22,483 bases of DNA from Burkholderiales bacterium (GCA_025352345.1 JANXTP010000307.1:1-22483); one strand, 5' to 3'. Shown: positions 11,040 through 20,049, counted from the first letter of the stretch. Numbers and translations: made by a program. The notes: generated by a model from the letters alone, not told the origin.

Positions 11040-13091
11040 CAGGCGCTTGGCCTGCGCCTTGAAATGTCGGGTCAGCGCAGGATCGGGCCGTGCTGCGGCC
11101 TGGGGGCCGTAGCGCTGCGCATCGAGCCGCTCCAACAGCGCGGCGAGCGACTCGCCCTGCGCGCCGAACCGCGCGCGTACCCGTTGTGCGAGCGTGCGCG
11201 GTGCTTCGTGCTCGGCCGCACTGACACCCAGGCGCTGCAGGGCGGCACGCAGCCGCTGCATCTGCCGCACCCACGGGTCGATGTGATGGCGGTCCCACCA
11301 CGCCCAGCCCACCGCTGCCAGCGACAACACACCGAACGCGCCAGCCAGCAGCACGGCCAGGTCTTCCCAGCTCGGCGCATCGAAGCCCAGCTGCCGCAGC
11401 AGGTCGAACTGCGATCCGCGCGAGTAGCTCAGCACCCACTGGTTCCAGCGGTTGTTCAGCGCTTCCCAGCCGTTGCGCAGGTTGGCCAGCAACTGCGGGT
11501 TGAAGTTGTTCAAGGCCCCGGCGACTAGGCCCGGCTTGGTCACCAGCGGGCGGCTGCGCAGCACGCGATCGGGCGCGACAGCGGCGGTCGGATCGGCGCG
11601 CACCCAACCGATGCCGGGTTGCCAGTACTCGGCCCAGGCATGCGCATAGCTCTGGCGCACGATGCTGTAGCCATCGACCGGCGTCGGGTCCAGCCCCTGG
11701 TAGCCGGTGACCACCCGCGCCGGCACGTCGAGCGCGCGCATCACCACCACAAACGCGGCGGCGTAGTGTTCGCAAAAGCCCAGCTTGCGGTCGAGCCAGA
11801 ACTCGTCGATGGCGCTGCGTGGGTCGGTCTCGCCGTACAGGCCGGGGGTCAGCGTGTAGCCGTAGCCGCTGCTGCGGATCTGGTCCATCAGCGCCGCGGC
11901 GAGCGTGGCTGCATCGGCTTCGGCATAGCGAGGGTCCTTGCGCATGGCTGACGCCCAGGCCAGCGTGCGGGGGTTGTAGCCCGGCGGCAGGTCGATGTAG
12001 TCCTGCAGGCCGATCGTCGACTGGATCGGCCCGTGCTGGAACCGTGTGTAAGCCACACCCCGAAAACGCAGCCGCTCGTACAGCGCGCGATCCGACACCC
12101 ATTGCAGGTCGTCGGTCTGCGTGAAGCGGTTGCCTTCGATCTGCGGCGCGTCGGGGCTGGCTTCGAGCAGCGGCACCACCGTCAACCGCGTCGGTTCCAG
12201 CGTCATCTCATAGCGAATCGGGGGACCCTGCACCCGCAGCTCGGCGCGCGGCGTCAACGCTGGCGGAAAGCCTGGCTTCTGCGGCGTCCAGTCGCGTCCG
12301 TCGAAATGCCCAAGCACCGGTCCGCGGAAGTAGATGTCCTTGGGTGCCGGCGCTGCGCCATCGAAGCGGATGCGCAGCGCCACGCTGTCGTCCTGCGCGA
12401 GTGCGGCGACCGTGCCCATGCTCATCACGTTGGACAGCCCGGTGGCAGAGAACCCGTCTTGTGGCACGCCCCACAGCGGACCGATGCGCGGGAACAGCAT
12501 GAAAAGCAACACCATCAGCGGCGCGCCGAGCGCTGCCGTCTTGCCGGCGAGGCCCGCGGCAGTGCGCAGGCTCGGTGTGCCGGCCGGCATGTGGGCCAGC
12601 ACCCGCGCGGTCAGCAACCCCCAGATCGACAGCAGCATCATCGCGGCGACGGCCAGGCTCTGCGAATACAGGAAGTGCGTCAGGATCAGGAAGAAGCCGA
12701 GGAAGAACACCACGAAGGCGTCTCGCCGAGCGCGCAGCTCCAGCGTCTTCAAGGCCATCAGCGCCACGGCCATCGTCACGCCGGGCTCCTTGCCCAGCAG
12801 CGAGCCGAACGACCCATAGGTGAGACTGGCCGCGACCACCAGCACCACCACCAGCACCGAGCGGCCCGGCAGCGCCGACCCGGCCAGCGCCAGTCGCGCA
12901 CGCCACAGCAGCACGCCGGCGGTGAGCGCCGCGCACCAGGCAGGCAGGTGCGTCAGGTGCGGCAATGAGGTCCAGCCGATCACCATCAGCAGGAACAGCG
13001 TGTCGCGCGCCTCGCGGGGCAGGTGCTGCCACCCCGGCCAGCCGATGCGGCGGCGCCAAGGCGGCGGCTCGATCGATAGGGTGCTGTTCAT
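9864..13091 (-). CDS. TgpA-like membrane transglutaminase (DUF3488) in frame with an MltB lytic transglycosylase
   Basis: One uninterrupted 1075-aa frame holds two normally separate proteins. Residues 1-684 are TgpA-like. Several membrane helices come first (about residues 30-190). A periplasmic transglutaminase domain follows, with C440 in GFCEHYAA, H484 in SYAHAWAEYW and D500 in RADPTAAV. A last membrane helix (VLLAGAFGVLSLAAVGWAWW) precedes a short tail. The rest, from the Met encoded at 11039, is a full MltB-type domain. The ATG at 13091 lies 10 nt after the DUF58 stop; an upstream in-frame codon at 13151 would overlap DUF58 and add no recognisable sequence. It is the third gene of the moxR-DUF58-tgpA operon. 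Whether the two halves are made as one chain is uncertain (see findings). The identity of both domains is firm. Confidence 0.85.
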   Translation of the reverse strand: MNSTLSIEPPPWRRRIGWPGWQHLPREARDTLFLLMVIGWTSLPHLTHLPAWCAALTAGVLLWRARLALAGSALPGRSVLVVVLVVAASLTYGSFGSLLGKEPGVTMAVALMALKTLELRARRDAFVVFFLGFFLILTHFLYSQSLAVAAMMLLSIWGLLTARVLAHMPAGTPSLRTAAGLAGKTAALGAPLMVLLFMLFPRIGPLWGVPQDGFSATGLSNVMSMGTVAALAQDDSVALRIRFDGAAPAPKDIYFRGPVLGHFDGRDWTPQKPGFPPALTPRAELRVQGPPIRYEMTLEPTRLTVVPLLEASPDAPQIEGNRFTQTDDLQWVSDRALYERLRFRGVAYTRFQHGPIQSTIGLQDYIDLPPGYNPRTLAWASAMRKDPRYAEADAATLAAALMDQIRSSGYGYTLTPGLYGETDPRSAIDEFWLDRKLGFCEHYAAAFVVVMRALDVPARVVTGYQGLDPTPVDGYSIVRQSYAHAWAEYWQPGIGWVRADPTAAVAPDRVLRSRPLVTKPGLVAGALNNFNPQLLANLRNGWEALNNRWNQWVLSYSRGSQFDLLRQLGFDAPSWEDLAVLLAGAFGVLSLAAVGWAWWDRHHIDPWVRQMQRLRAALQRLGVSAAEHEAPRTLAQRVRARFGAQGESLAALLERLDAQRYGPQAAARPDPALTRHFKAQAKRLMRGAQAMSMTLIVVATAPDDATAMDVTAAPTTASAATATKATTAKPIKHIKRRAHPARKAPVRSDNDPDIVTYGRRDDLMAFGAEVAARRGLDVDMVQATLAQARLVPSIVKAVMPPPAGTAKNWAAYRARFVEPKRIAAGVAFWQANEAWLTLAEQRYGVPPEIVVGIVGVETLYGQHMGNYRVIDALATLGFDFPSGRKDRSAFFRDELEQLLLLSQREGNDPLAVKGSYAGALGMPQFMPSSVNKYAVDFDGDGHIDLHANAADVIGSVAHYLAEFGWQRGVPTHYQVAVPSDASERALLLGPDILPTFTAQQFVDHGAVFGTEAPPLTGSDSIEGSQKLALVELQNGPDAPSHVAGTTNFYAVTRYNWSSYYAMAVIELGQAVKRAR

Positions 13092-13101
13092 ATGGCTGCG
13101 T

Positions 13102-14090
13102 TCAGGCGTTCCACAGCGCCAGCGCCTGCAGGCCTTGCTGCCGATGTGCATCGCCCTGGCCGATCTCGATCTCGCGGCCGGGCAAGCTCAGGCCCCAGGC
13201 TGCGTCGCGGCGATCGGCTTCAAGCACCCAGGCCGTCAGGCGAGACAGCCGCGCCTCGGCATCGCCGTTGCCGCCGAGCTGCCAGTCCAGCCACAGCTGT
13301 TGCTGGCTTTGCGTGCTGCTGTCGCGGCTGACCAGTTCGCCGTTGCTGGCCATCGCCTGCGCCGACCGTTTCCAGGCCACGCTTTTCAGCGGGTCGCCGC
13401 GTCGGTACAGGCGGATGCCCTCGAACTCGCCGCTGTGGCTGGTGCGCGAGCGCAGCGATCCGCCTGTCACGCTGCGTGCCGGTGGCAAGGGGCTGACCGG
13501 GCGCTCGGGTTGGGGATAGACCAGCAGCGGCGAGGCCGGCCGCCACACGGCCCAGGCACGAAAAAGCCCCAACGGAAATCGCGTTTCCGCCGTCACCGTG
13601 GGCAGGGTGTGCTGCCCGCGTGTCGCCGGCACGAAACCCAGGTGCAGCACGGCCTGTCCACCAGCCGGCACATCGGTGTAGCTCAGCGACTTCGCATCCT
13701 TGTCATCCACGCGCAGCCCCATGCCGACACCGTAGCGCGTGCCCTTCGGGTTGGACAACACGACTTCGAGCAGCGCGGTGTCGCCAGCGAACGCCGGGGC
13801 GAGCGGGCGCAGGTGCAAGGTCAGACCGCGCAATGTGTTGTGGGTCATGTGCATCGACACCACGCCGCTGCCGGTGAGCAGGAAGGTCAGCACATAGCCC
13901 AGGTTCAGCTGGTAGTTGATGGAGGCGATCAGCAGCACACCCAGCGTGAAGCAGAACAGCAGGCCGCCGCGTGTGGGCAGGATGTAGACATTGCGCTGCG
14001 TCAGCAGCAGGCTGTCGGTGCGCGGCGAGCGGGCCTGCCACCAGGCATCGATCCGGCGATGCAAGGGGCCGCGGGCCGTCGCCACCGGGT

Positions 14091-14094
<4 letters not shown>
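13102..14094 (-). CDS. DUF58 domain protein
   Basis: This 330-aa protein has two adjacent hydrophobic segments near the N-terminus (GGLLFCFTLGVLLIASINY and LGYVLTFLLTGSGVV). The C-terminal DUF58 signature follows: SGEFEGIRLYRRGDPLKSVA then WKRSA. DUF58 proteins regularly occur between MoxR ATPases and TgpA-like transglutaminases. Their C-terminal part is related to von Willebrand A-type folds, and their role, probably in assembling or maturing envelope complexes, is not established. The start is GTG at 14094, overlapping the moxR stop by 4 nt (GTGA), which indicates tight translational coupling. The next gene begins 10 nt downstream. Family and operon assignment are firm. Confidence 0.92.
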
Positions 14095-15029
<935 letters not shown>

Positions 15030-15077
15030 CGCTGACACGTTAACCGATGCGCCAGCGGCTTTATCCCTCGAATTAGC

Positions 15078-16037
15078 ATGCCCACTGCCTTCTTCAGTCA
15101 TCCCGACTGCCGCGCCCATGCCATGGCCCGTGGCCACCCCGAAAGCCCGCAGCGGCTCGACGCGATCGATGAGCAACTGCAGGCCAGCGGGCTGGCCACG
15201 GTGCTGCACCGGCGCGAGGCGCCGCTGGTCGATCTGGGCCGCGTGGCCCTGGCGCACGATGCTGACCACGTCGCCCGGTTGCGGAGCACTCTGGAGCCAT
15301 TGGCCACCAGTGGCCGCTCGCACGCACTCGATGCCGACACCATGGCCGGCCCGGGAACATGGAGTGCCATATGCCGCGCGGCCGGTGCGGCTGTCGCCGC
15401 CACCGACGCGGTGATCGCCGGCGAGGTGCGCAATGCGTTCTGCGCAGTGCGTCCGCCCGGTCACCATGCGACGCGCGATGCCGCGATGGGCTTCTGCTTC
15501 TTCAACAACGTCGCCATCGCGGCGCACCACGCGTTGGCGGTGCATGGCCTGCAGCGGGTGGCCATCGTCGATTTCGACGTGCACCACGGCAACGGCACCG
15601 AAGACATCATCGCCGGTGACGACCGGGTGCTGATGGTCAGCTTCTTCCAGCACCCGCTGTACCCGCACAGCGGCGACGTGCCCAGCGCGGCCAACCTGCT
15701 GAACCTGCCGGTGGCGGCACATGCCAACGGCACGCAAGTGCGCGCGCTGATTGATGAACATTGGTTGCCACGGCTCGATGCCTTCGCGCCCCAGATGCTC
15801 TTCATCTCGGCCGGCTTCGATGCGCACCGTGAAGATCCGCTGGGCCAGCTCGGGCTGGTCGAGGCCGATTACGCCTGGATCACCCGCCGCCTGATGAACG
15901 TGGCCGACCGCCACGCGCAAGGCCGCATCGTGTCGTGCCTGGAAGGTGGCTACCACCTTGGCGCGCTGGGCCGCAGCGTGGCCGCGCACCTGAGGGTGCT
16001 GGCCGACATCGATGAATTGCCGGAGCCCATCGCGTGA
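15078..16037 (+). CDS. Histone deacetylase family (arginase/HDAC fold) amidohydrolase
   Basis: This 319-aa zinc-dependent deacetylase has all class hallmarks: HPESPQRL near the N-terminus, RPPGHHA (H129-H130), GFCFFNNVA, DFDVHHGNGT with zinc ligands D167 and H169, SAGFDAH with D248, and CLEGGYHL. Bacterial relatives include acetylpolyamine amidohydrolases and acetoin-utilization proteins; the substrate of this one cannot be read from sequence. It would be cytoplasmic. The ATG at 15078 starts at the expected N-terminus but has no obvious Shine-Dalgarno. The stop overlaps the GTG of the MscS gene by 4 nt (GTGA), so the two are probably translated together. The family is certain; the substrate is unknown. 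Confidence 0.95.
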   Translation: MPTAFFSHPDCRAHAMARGHPESPQRLDAIDEQLQASGLATVLHRREAPLVDLGRVALAHDADHVARLRSTLEPLATSGRSHALDADTMAGPGTWSAICRAAGAAVAATDAVIAGEVRNAFCAVRPPGHHATRDAAMGFCFFNNVAIAAHHALAVHGLQRVAIVDFDVHHGNGTEDIIAGDDRVLMVSFFQHPLYPHSGDVPSAANLLNLPVAAHANGTQVRALIDEHWLPRLDAFAPQMLFISAGFDAHREDPLGQLGLVEADYAWITRRLMNVADRHAQGRIVSCLEGGYHLGALGRSVAAHLRVLADIDELPEPIA

Positions 16038-17347
16038 CGCGTACCCTGGACAACACCGAACTGCAGGACCTGATTGCCGGCCTGCTGCAACCCACCGCGC
16101 TGATGGAGCTCGGCGTGCTGGCGCTGTGCCTGGGGCTGGCCTGGCTGATCGTGCGGCTGCTGCGCGGCACGCCGCCAGCCGATGCGCCGATCTGGTTCGG
16201 CCGCCGCGGGGTCGATGGCGTGCTGTTCCCGTTGCTGGCGCTGCTGCTGGCCTTCGGTGCCAAGCTGCTGCTGGCGAACTTCCTCAAGGCCGCGGTGTTC
16301 AAGCTGGCGGTGCCGATCCTGATCTCGCTGCTGCTGATCCGGCTGACGGTGCGCGTGCTGTCGGTGACGTACCCGGATTCGCGCTGGATGCGCATCCTCG
16401 AGCGCAGCATCTCCTGGGTCGCCTGGCTGGCGGTGGTGCTGTGGGTCACCGGGGTGCTGCCCTGGCTGCTCGACGCGATGGACGATGTGCGCTGGACCAT
16501 GGGCCCCCACGAGGTCTCGCTGCGCAACATGGTCGAAGGCGGTGTCACCGCCGGTCTGGTGATGGTGCTCGCGCTGTGGGTGGCCGCCGCGATCGAGAAG
16601 CGCCTGCTGCGTGGCACCGGCAACAGCAGCGACCTGTCGATCCGCATGATCGCCGCCAATCTGGTACGCGTGCTGCTGCTGTCCATCGGGCTGCTGTTTG
16701 CATTGAGCGCGGTCGGCATCGACCTCACCGCGCTCGGCGTGGTGGGCGGCGCCATCGGCGTCGGCGTCGGCTTCGGCCTGCAGAAGATCGCGGCCAATTA
16801 CGTCAGCGGCTTCGTGATCCTGGCCGAGCGCTCGCTGCGCATTGGCGACATGGTCAAGGTCGACAACTTTGATGGCCGCATCACCGACATACGCACCCGC
16901 TACACCGTGATCCGCGCGCTCAACGGCCGGGAAGCCATCGTCCCCAACGAAATGCTGATCACCCAGCGCGTCGAGAATTCATCGCTGGCCGACCCGCGCG
17001 TGCTGTTGACCGCCACGGTGCAGGTCGCCTACGGCACCGATGTGCGGGCCTTGCAGCCCTTGATCCAGGCGGCAGTCGCCCAGGTGCCGCGTGTGCTGGC
17101 CGACCCGCCGCCCAGCGCGCAATTGTTGGGCTTCGGGGCCGACGGGATGGACCTGTCGATCAACTTCTGGATCCTCGACCCCGAGAACGGAGCCGGCAAT
17201 GTGCGCTCCGACGTGAATCTGGCGTTGCTCGCCGTGTTCGACGAACAGGGTGTGCAGATTCCTTATCCGCAGCGTGAGGTGAGGGTGCTGTCGTCAGGCG
17301 ATCCGGTTTCGGCTGCTGCCGACTCTGCGGTTCCCCCGCCACCATGA
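16034..17347 (+). CDS. MscS-family mechanosensitive ion channel
   Basis: This 437-aa inner-membrane protein has about six or seven hydrophobic helices. The last is the Gly/Ala-rich pore helix GVVGGAIGVGVGFGLQKIAA, directly followed by NYVSGFVILAERSLRIGDMV. The cytoplasmic beta domain continues VDNFDGRITDIRTRYTVIRA and REAIVPNEMLI. This is the MscS core with extra N-terminal helices, as in larger MscS paralogs. Such channels open under membrane tension to release solutes during hypo-osmotic shock. The start is GTG at 16034, overlapping the deacetylase stop by 4 nt. The C-terminal tail after PQREVRVL is short and Ala/Pro-rich. The stop codon abuts the terminator of the convergent porin gene. 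Confidence 0.94.
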   Translation: MTRTLDNTELQDLIAGLLQPTALMELGVLALCLGLAWLIVRLLRGTPPADAPIWFGRRGVDGVLFPLLALLLAFGAKLLLANFLKAAVFKLAVPILISLLLIRLTVRVLSVTYPDSRWMRILERSISWVAWLAVVLWVTGVLPWLLDAMDDVRWTMGPHEVSLRNMVEGGVTAGLVMVLALWVAAAIEKRLLRGTGNSSDLSIRMIAANLVRVLLLSIGLLFALSAVGIDLTALGVVGGAIGVGVGFGLQKIAANYVSGFVILAERSLRIGDMVKVDNFDGRITDIRTRYTVIRALNGREAIVPNEMLITQRVENSSLADPRVLLTATVQVAYGTDVRALQPLIQAAVAQVPRVLADPPPSAQLLGFGADGMDLSINFWILDPENGAGNVRSDVNLALLAVFDEQGVQIPYPQREVRVLSSGDPVSAAADSAVPPPP

Positions 17348-17375
17348 AAAAACGGCCGGTCTCTCGACCGGCCGT
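17347..17375 (-). terminator. Intrinsic terminator of the porin gene
   Basis: A perfect 10-bp inverted repeat (ACGGCCGGTC at 17352-17361 and its complement at 17366-17375) surrounds a 4-nt loop. On the minus strand the hairpin is followed by six T (A-run 17347-17352), the classic Rho-independent layout. It lies about 20 nt after the porin stop. On the plus strand there is no T-run, so any effect on the mscS transcript would come from the hairpin alone. Confidence 0.9.
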
Positions 17376-17395
17376 CATGCAGGGAGCGCGTCAGG

Positions 17396-18499
17396 TCAGA
17401 ACAGGTGACGGATGCCGACTGCGAAGCTGGAGAAGTTGTCTCCGGGCTGGATGCCCGCGCTCTGGTTGGAACTGCTGAATCCGGGGCCGTAGTAGATGTT
17501 CTTGTCGTTGTCGATGCGGGTGTAGTACGCGTACAGCTTGGTGCGCTTGCTCAGGTTGTAGTTGTAGGCAAAGGTGTACTGCTCCGCGCCCGTCTTCGAC
17601 GCGCCGGTGAAGCTGTTGGCCCGGCCGATGTCCAGGTGCAGGTCGCTCGCGCCCAGCGACAGCTTGCTCGAAATGCGGAAGCTGGTGCGCTTGGCGGTGT
17701 TCGAGCCGTCGTTGAGTTCGTCGCGGTTGACGTAGCCCGCCACATTGAAGTTGGGCGTGAACTCGTACATCGCACGCAAGCCATAGCTCTCCGAGCTGCT
17801 CAGCGGGTTGGTGCCGGCCACATCGTTGAAGTTGGTCGGGCCGCCCAGGAACAAGCGACCGAACTGGGTCAGCGGGCCCTTGACGTAGCCGCCGCCGGCG
17901 TGGAAGCTGCCGTTGTCATACATCACCGCGACGGAGCGGGTGTTCGCAGCGGTCTTGGTGGTGTTGTCGGTGACCGCCTTTTCGCCGAAGCCGTACTGCA
18001 CCTCGACCGTCGTGCCATAGATCGCCGGGGTGATGTAAGCCACCGTGTTCTTCACGTTGCCGACGTAGAGGAAGAACGCATCCGCCGAGGTGCCGGCATC
18101 GCCGTTGTGCTGGCCCACGGCATCGGCTGTCGAGTAATAGAACGACGAGAACTGCATGTTGCCGAAGCGGAAGCGGCCGAGGTTCTCGCTGCCGATGGCC
18201 ACCCAGCTTTCGCGACCAAAGAATGAGCCGCCCTGGTTGGCGACGGTGCCTGCGCGGCCATCATCGGGGTTGAACTGCGCTTCGAGCAGGAACGACACTT
18301 TCAGGCCGCCATTGATGTCTTCGGTGCCCTTGAAGCCAAGGAACGACTGGTTGTCGCGAACTTCGGTGACCTTGGTGTGACCGATCTTGACGCGTTCGAC
18401 CGTCTCGTTGATGCGGCCGTACAGCGAGACCGAGCTTTGTGCCATCGCCGCACCGGTGGCCATGGTGGCCACGGCAGCGATCACGAGGTTTCTATTCAT
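17396..18499 (-). CDS. Gram-negative porin (Burkholderiales general-porin type)
   Basis: This 367-aa outer-membrane beta-barrel protein has a clear signal peptide (MNRNLVIAAVATMATGAAMA, cleavage expected before QSSVSLYGRI). The mature N-terminus SSVSLYGRINETVE is typical of betaproteobacterial trimeric porins. The barrel strands alternate polar and apolar residues, and the protein ends AVGIRHLF with the C-terminal Phe needed for outer-membrane insertion. A constriction-loop-like stretch lies around FFGRESWVAIGSENLGRFRF. It would allow passive diffusion of small hydrophilic solutes. An AAGGAAG sits just upstream of the ATG at 18499. It is a single-gene unit, convergent with mscS and closed by a strong terminator. 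Confidence 0.95.
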   Translation of the reverse strand: MNRNLVIAAVATMATGAAMAQSSVSLYGRINETVERVKIGHTKVTEVRDNQSFLGFKGTEDINGGLKVSFLLEAQFNPDDGRAGTVANQGGSFFGRESWVAIGSENLGRFRFGNMQFSSFYYSTADAVGQHNGDAGTSADAFFLYVGNVKNTVAYITPAIYGTTVEVQYGFGEKAVTDNTTKTAANTRSVAVMYDNGSFHAGGGYVKGPLTQFGRLFLGGPTNFNDVAGTNPLSSSESYGLRAMYEFTPNFNVAGYVNRDELNDGSNTAKRTSFRISSKLSLGASDLHLDIGRANSFTGASKTGAEQYTFAYNYNLSKRTKLYAYYTRIDNDKNIYYGPGFSSSNQSAGIQPGDNFSSFAVGIRHLF

Positions 18500-18661
18500 G
18501 GGGACTTCCTTGAAGGGGTGGTTTGGATGCCGGAGACAAGCTCGAACCCGTGACCTAGGGTTTCCATCAGCAAGAAAATGAGTCTAGGCCAGCCACGCAG
18601 GGCGACCGGTCGGTTCGTTGTGAAGACGCGACAGGGCGGGCGTGTCGCTGTGTCGTCTGCT
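18500..18661 (-). other. Leader/intergenic region upstream of the porin gene
   Basis: These 162 nt between the DUF455 stop and the porin start hold the porin Shine-Dalgarno close to the ATG and a 10-bp perfect palindrome CGACCGGTCG at 18603-18612. They also hold a stretch at about 18537-18556 whose minus strand reads like a tRNA T-arm (GGTCACGGGTTCGAGC). No sigma-70 promoter with both boxes could be chosen with confidence. Confidence 0.3.
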
Positions 18662-19486
18662 TCAGCGCAGCGCGGCCATTTCTTCGTCGGTGAATCCGGC
18701 CGCGCGCCGCGCTTCGAAGTTGAACGGCGCACGCAGACGCGGCGCCTGGTGACGCTGCGCGAGCAGCGCGTAATGAGCGACCGGGTCGAGCCCTTGCTGT
18801 TCGCACAGCCACCGGTACCAGTGGTTGCCGATGGCGACATGGCCGATCTCGTCGCGCAGGATCACGCCCAGGATGTCCACCGCACGCCGGTCACCGGCGC
18901 GCTCGAACTTCGCCTGCAGCGGTGGCGTGGCGTCGAGCCCGCGTGCCTCCAGCGTGCGCGGCACCAGCGCCATTCGGGCGACCACGTCAGCCGAGGTGCG
19001 TTGGGTCATCAGCCACAGGCCCTCGTGCGCGTTGAAGTCACCGTAGTCGAAGCCGATGCCTTGAAGGTGCTCACGCAGCAGGCTGAAGTGATGTGCCTCT
19101 TCGCTGGCGACGCGCAGCCAGTCCCGGTAAAACGAATCCGGCATGCCGTCGAAGCGCCAGACGACGTCCAGCGCCAGGTTGATCGCATTGAATTCGATGT
19201 GCGCGATGGCGTGCAGCAGGGCAGCGCGGCCTTCGACGGTGAACGGTGTGCGCGAAGGCACGTCTTTCGGCGGCACCAGTGCGGGCCGCAACGGACAACC
19301 GGGTGATGACGCGGCCGCCAGCGCGGGGTCGAGTGGTTGCTTCGGGTGCAGCGGATGCTGGTCGCGATCTGCCCACAGCGCGCGCGTGGCCTGGGCCTTG
19401 GTGGTTGGGTCGCACTCGGCCCACAAGGCCAGCGCACGTGATCGCAAGGACAAGGGCTGGACAGGTTCATCGGCCAGAGGGGTCAT
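18662..19486 (-). CDS. DUF455 family ferritin-like protein
   Basis: This 274-aa helical protein belongs to the DUF455 ferritin-like family. Likely metal-ligand motifs are IEFNAINLALDVVWRF, ASEEAHHFSLLREHL, ALVPRTLEARGLDATPP and RDEIGHVAIGNHWYRW. They give the repeated Glu and Glu-x-x-His patterns of a four-helix di-iron or related metal site. The family has no firmly established reaction. I chose the ATG at 19486 (MTPLADEP) because the alternative ATG at 19522 would leave only 2 nt to the divergent carbonic-anhydrase start. With 19486 there are 38 nt, still very little for two promoters. A Shine-Dalgarno is not obvious for either start. The family is confident; the start is less so. Confidence 0.87.
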   Translation of the reverse strand: MTPLADEPVQPLSLRSRALALWAECDPTTKAQATRALWADRDQHPLHPKQPLDPALAAASSPGCPLRPALVPPKDVPSRTPFTVEGRAALLHAIAHIEFNAINLALDVVWRFDGMPDSFYRDWLRVASEEAHHFSLLREHLQGIGFDYGDFNAHEGLWLMTQRTSADVVARMALVPRTLEARGLDATPPLQAKFERAGDRRAVDILGVILRDEIGHVAIGNHWYRWLCEQQGLDPVAHYALLAQRHQAPRLRAPFNFEARRAAGFTDEEMAALR

Positions 19487-19489
19487 CCT

Positions 19490-19495
19490 TAGAAT
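19490..19495 (+). promoter_or_regulatory. Candidate -10 box for the carbonic anhydrase gene
   Basis: TAGAAT matches five of six positions of the sigma-70 -10 consensus. It lies about 15 nt before the AGGGGAG (19511-19517) that precedes the GTG start at 19525. The hexamer 17 nt further upstream (TTCATC) is a poor -35, so this is tentative. Confidence 0.35.
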
Positions 19496-19524
19496 TGTGG
19501 GCTTAACCGCAGGGGAGTGCATCC

Positions 19525-20049
19525 GTGGCTGTTTACCGTTTGGGCGATGCGCATCCGCAGGTCGCTGCCAGTGCCTGGGTCGCCGACAGCGCGCAGGTCA
19601 TTGGAGACGTGGCGCTGGCCGAGGGCGCCAGCGTCTGGTTCGGTGCAGTGCTGCGGGGTGACAACACCCGGCTGCAGATCGGCGCGCGCACCAACATCCA
19701 GGACGGCGCGGTGCTGCATTCCGATGCGGGGCAGCCTTTGACGTTGGGTGACGATGTGACCATCGGCCACCAGGCGATGCTGCATGGCTGCACTGTCGGT
19801 GATGGCTCGCTGATCGGCATCCAGGCCATCGTGCTGAATGGCGCACGCATCGGCAGGTCGTGTCTGGTCGGAGCAGGCGCCGTGGTCACTGAAGGCAAGC
19901 AGTTCGAGGACGGTTGGTTGATCCTCGGCGCGCCGGCCAAGGCGGTTCGGCCGCTGACGCCCGAGCAACTCGAAGGCCTGGCACGCAGCGCCGCCGGCTA
20001 TGTGGCCAAGGCCCAGCGCTTCAGGACCGAACTGGTGCGCATCGATTGA
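19525..20049 (+). CDS. Gamma-carbonic anhydrase family protein (left-handed beta-helix)
   Basis: This 174-aa hexapeptide-repeat protein has imperfect [LIV]-G-x4 repeats building a left-handed beta-helix (IGDVALAEGASVWFGAVLRG onward). The three zinc histidines of gamma-carbonic anhydrases are present: H65 in VLHSD, and H82 and H87 in IGHQAMLHGC, with the expected spacing of 5 between the last two. Members interconvert CO2 and bicarbonate, but many bacterial homologues (YrdA, PaaY) have low or other activity, so catalysis is inferred. The start is GTG at 19525, supported by AGGGGAG at 19511-19517. hslO begins 10 nt after its stop, probably on the same transcript. Confidence 0.93.
   Translation: MAVYRLGDAHPQVAASAWVADSAQVIGDVALAEGASVWFGAVLRGDNTRLQIGARTNIQDGAVLHSDAGQPLTLGDDVTIGHQAMLHGCTVGDGSLIGIQAIVLNGARIGRSCLVGAGAVVTEGKQFEDGWLILGAPAKAVRPLTPEQLEGLARSAAGYVAKAQRFRTELVRID

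Noticed and set aside
9969..11528. Plus-strand open frame of 519 codons opposite the MltB/TgpA gene
   Set aside because: The sense (minus) strand shows MltB and transglutaminase motifs throughout; this frame has only low-complexity, His/Gln/Arg-rich sequence.
15030..15989. Upstream extension of the moxR frame by 320 codons
   Set aside because: It is antisense to the deacetylase gene, which carries all catalytic motifs. MoxR proteins start close to the ATG at 15029.
18500..18600. Possible tRNA gene on the minus strand
   Set aside because: Only a T-loop-like motif is present. The T stem does not pair, and the candidate anticodon and acceptor arms do not close, so it is not a functional tRNA.
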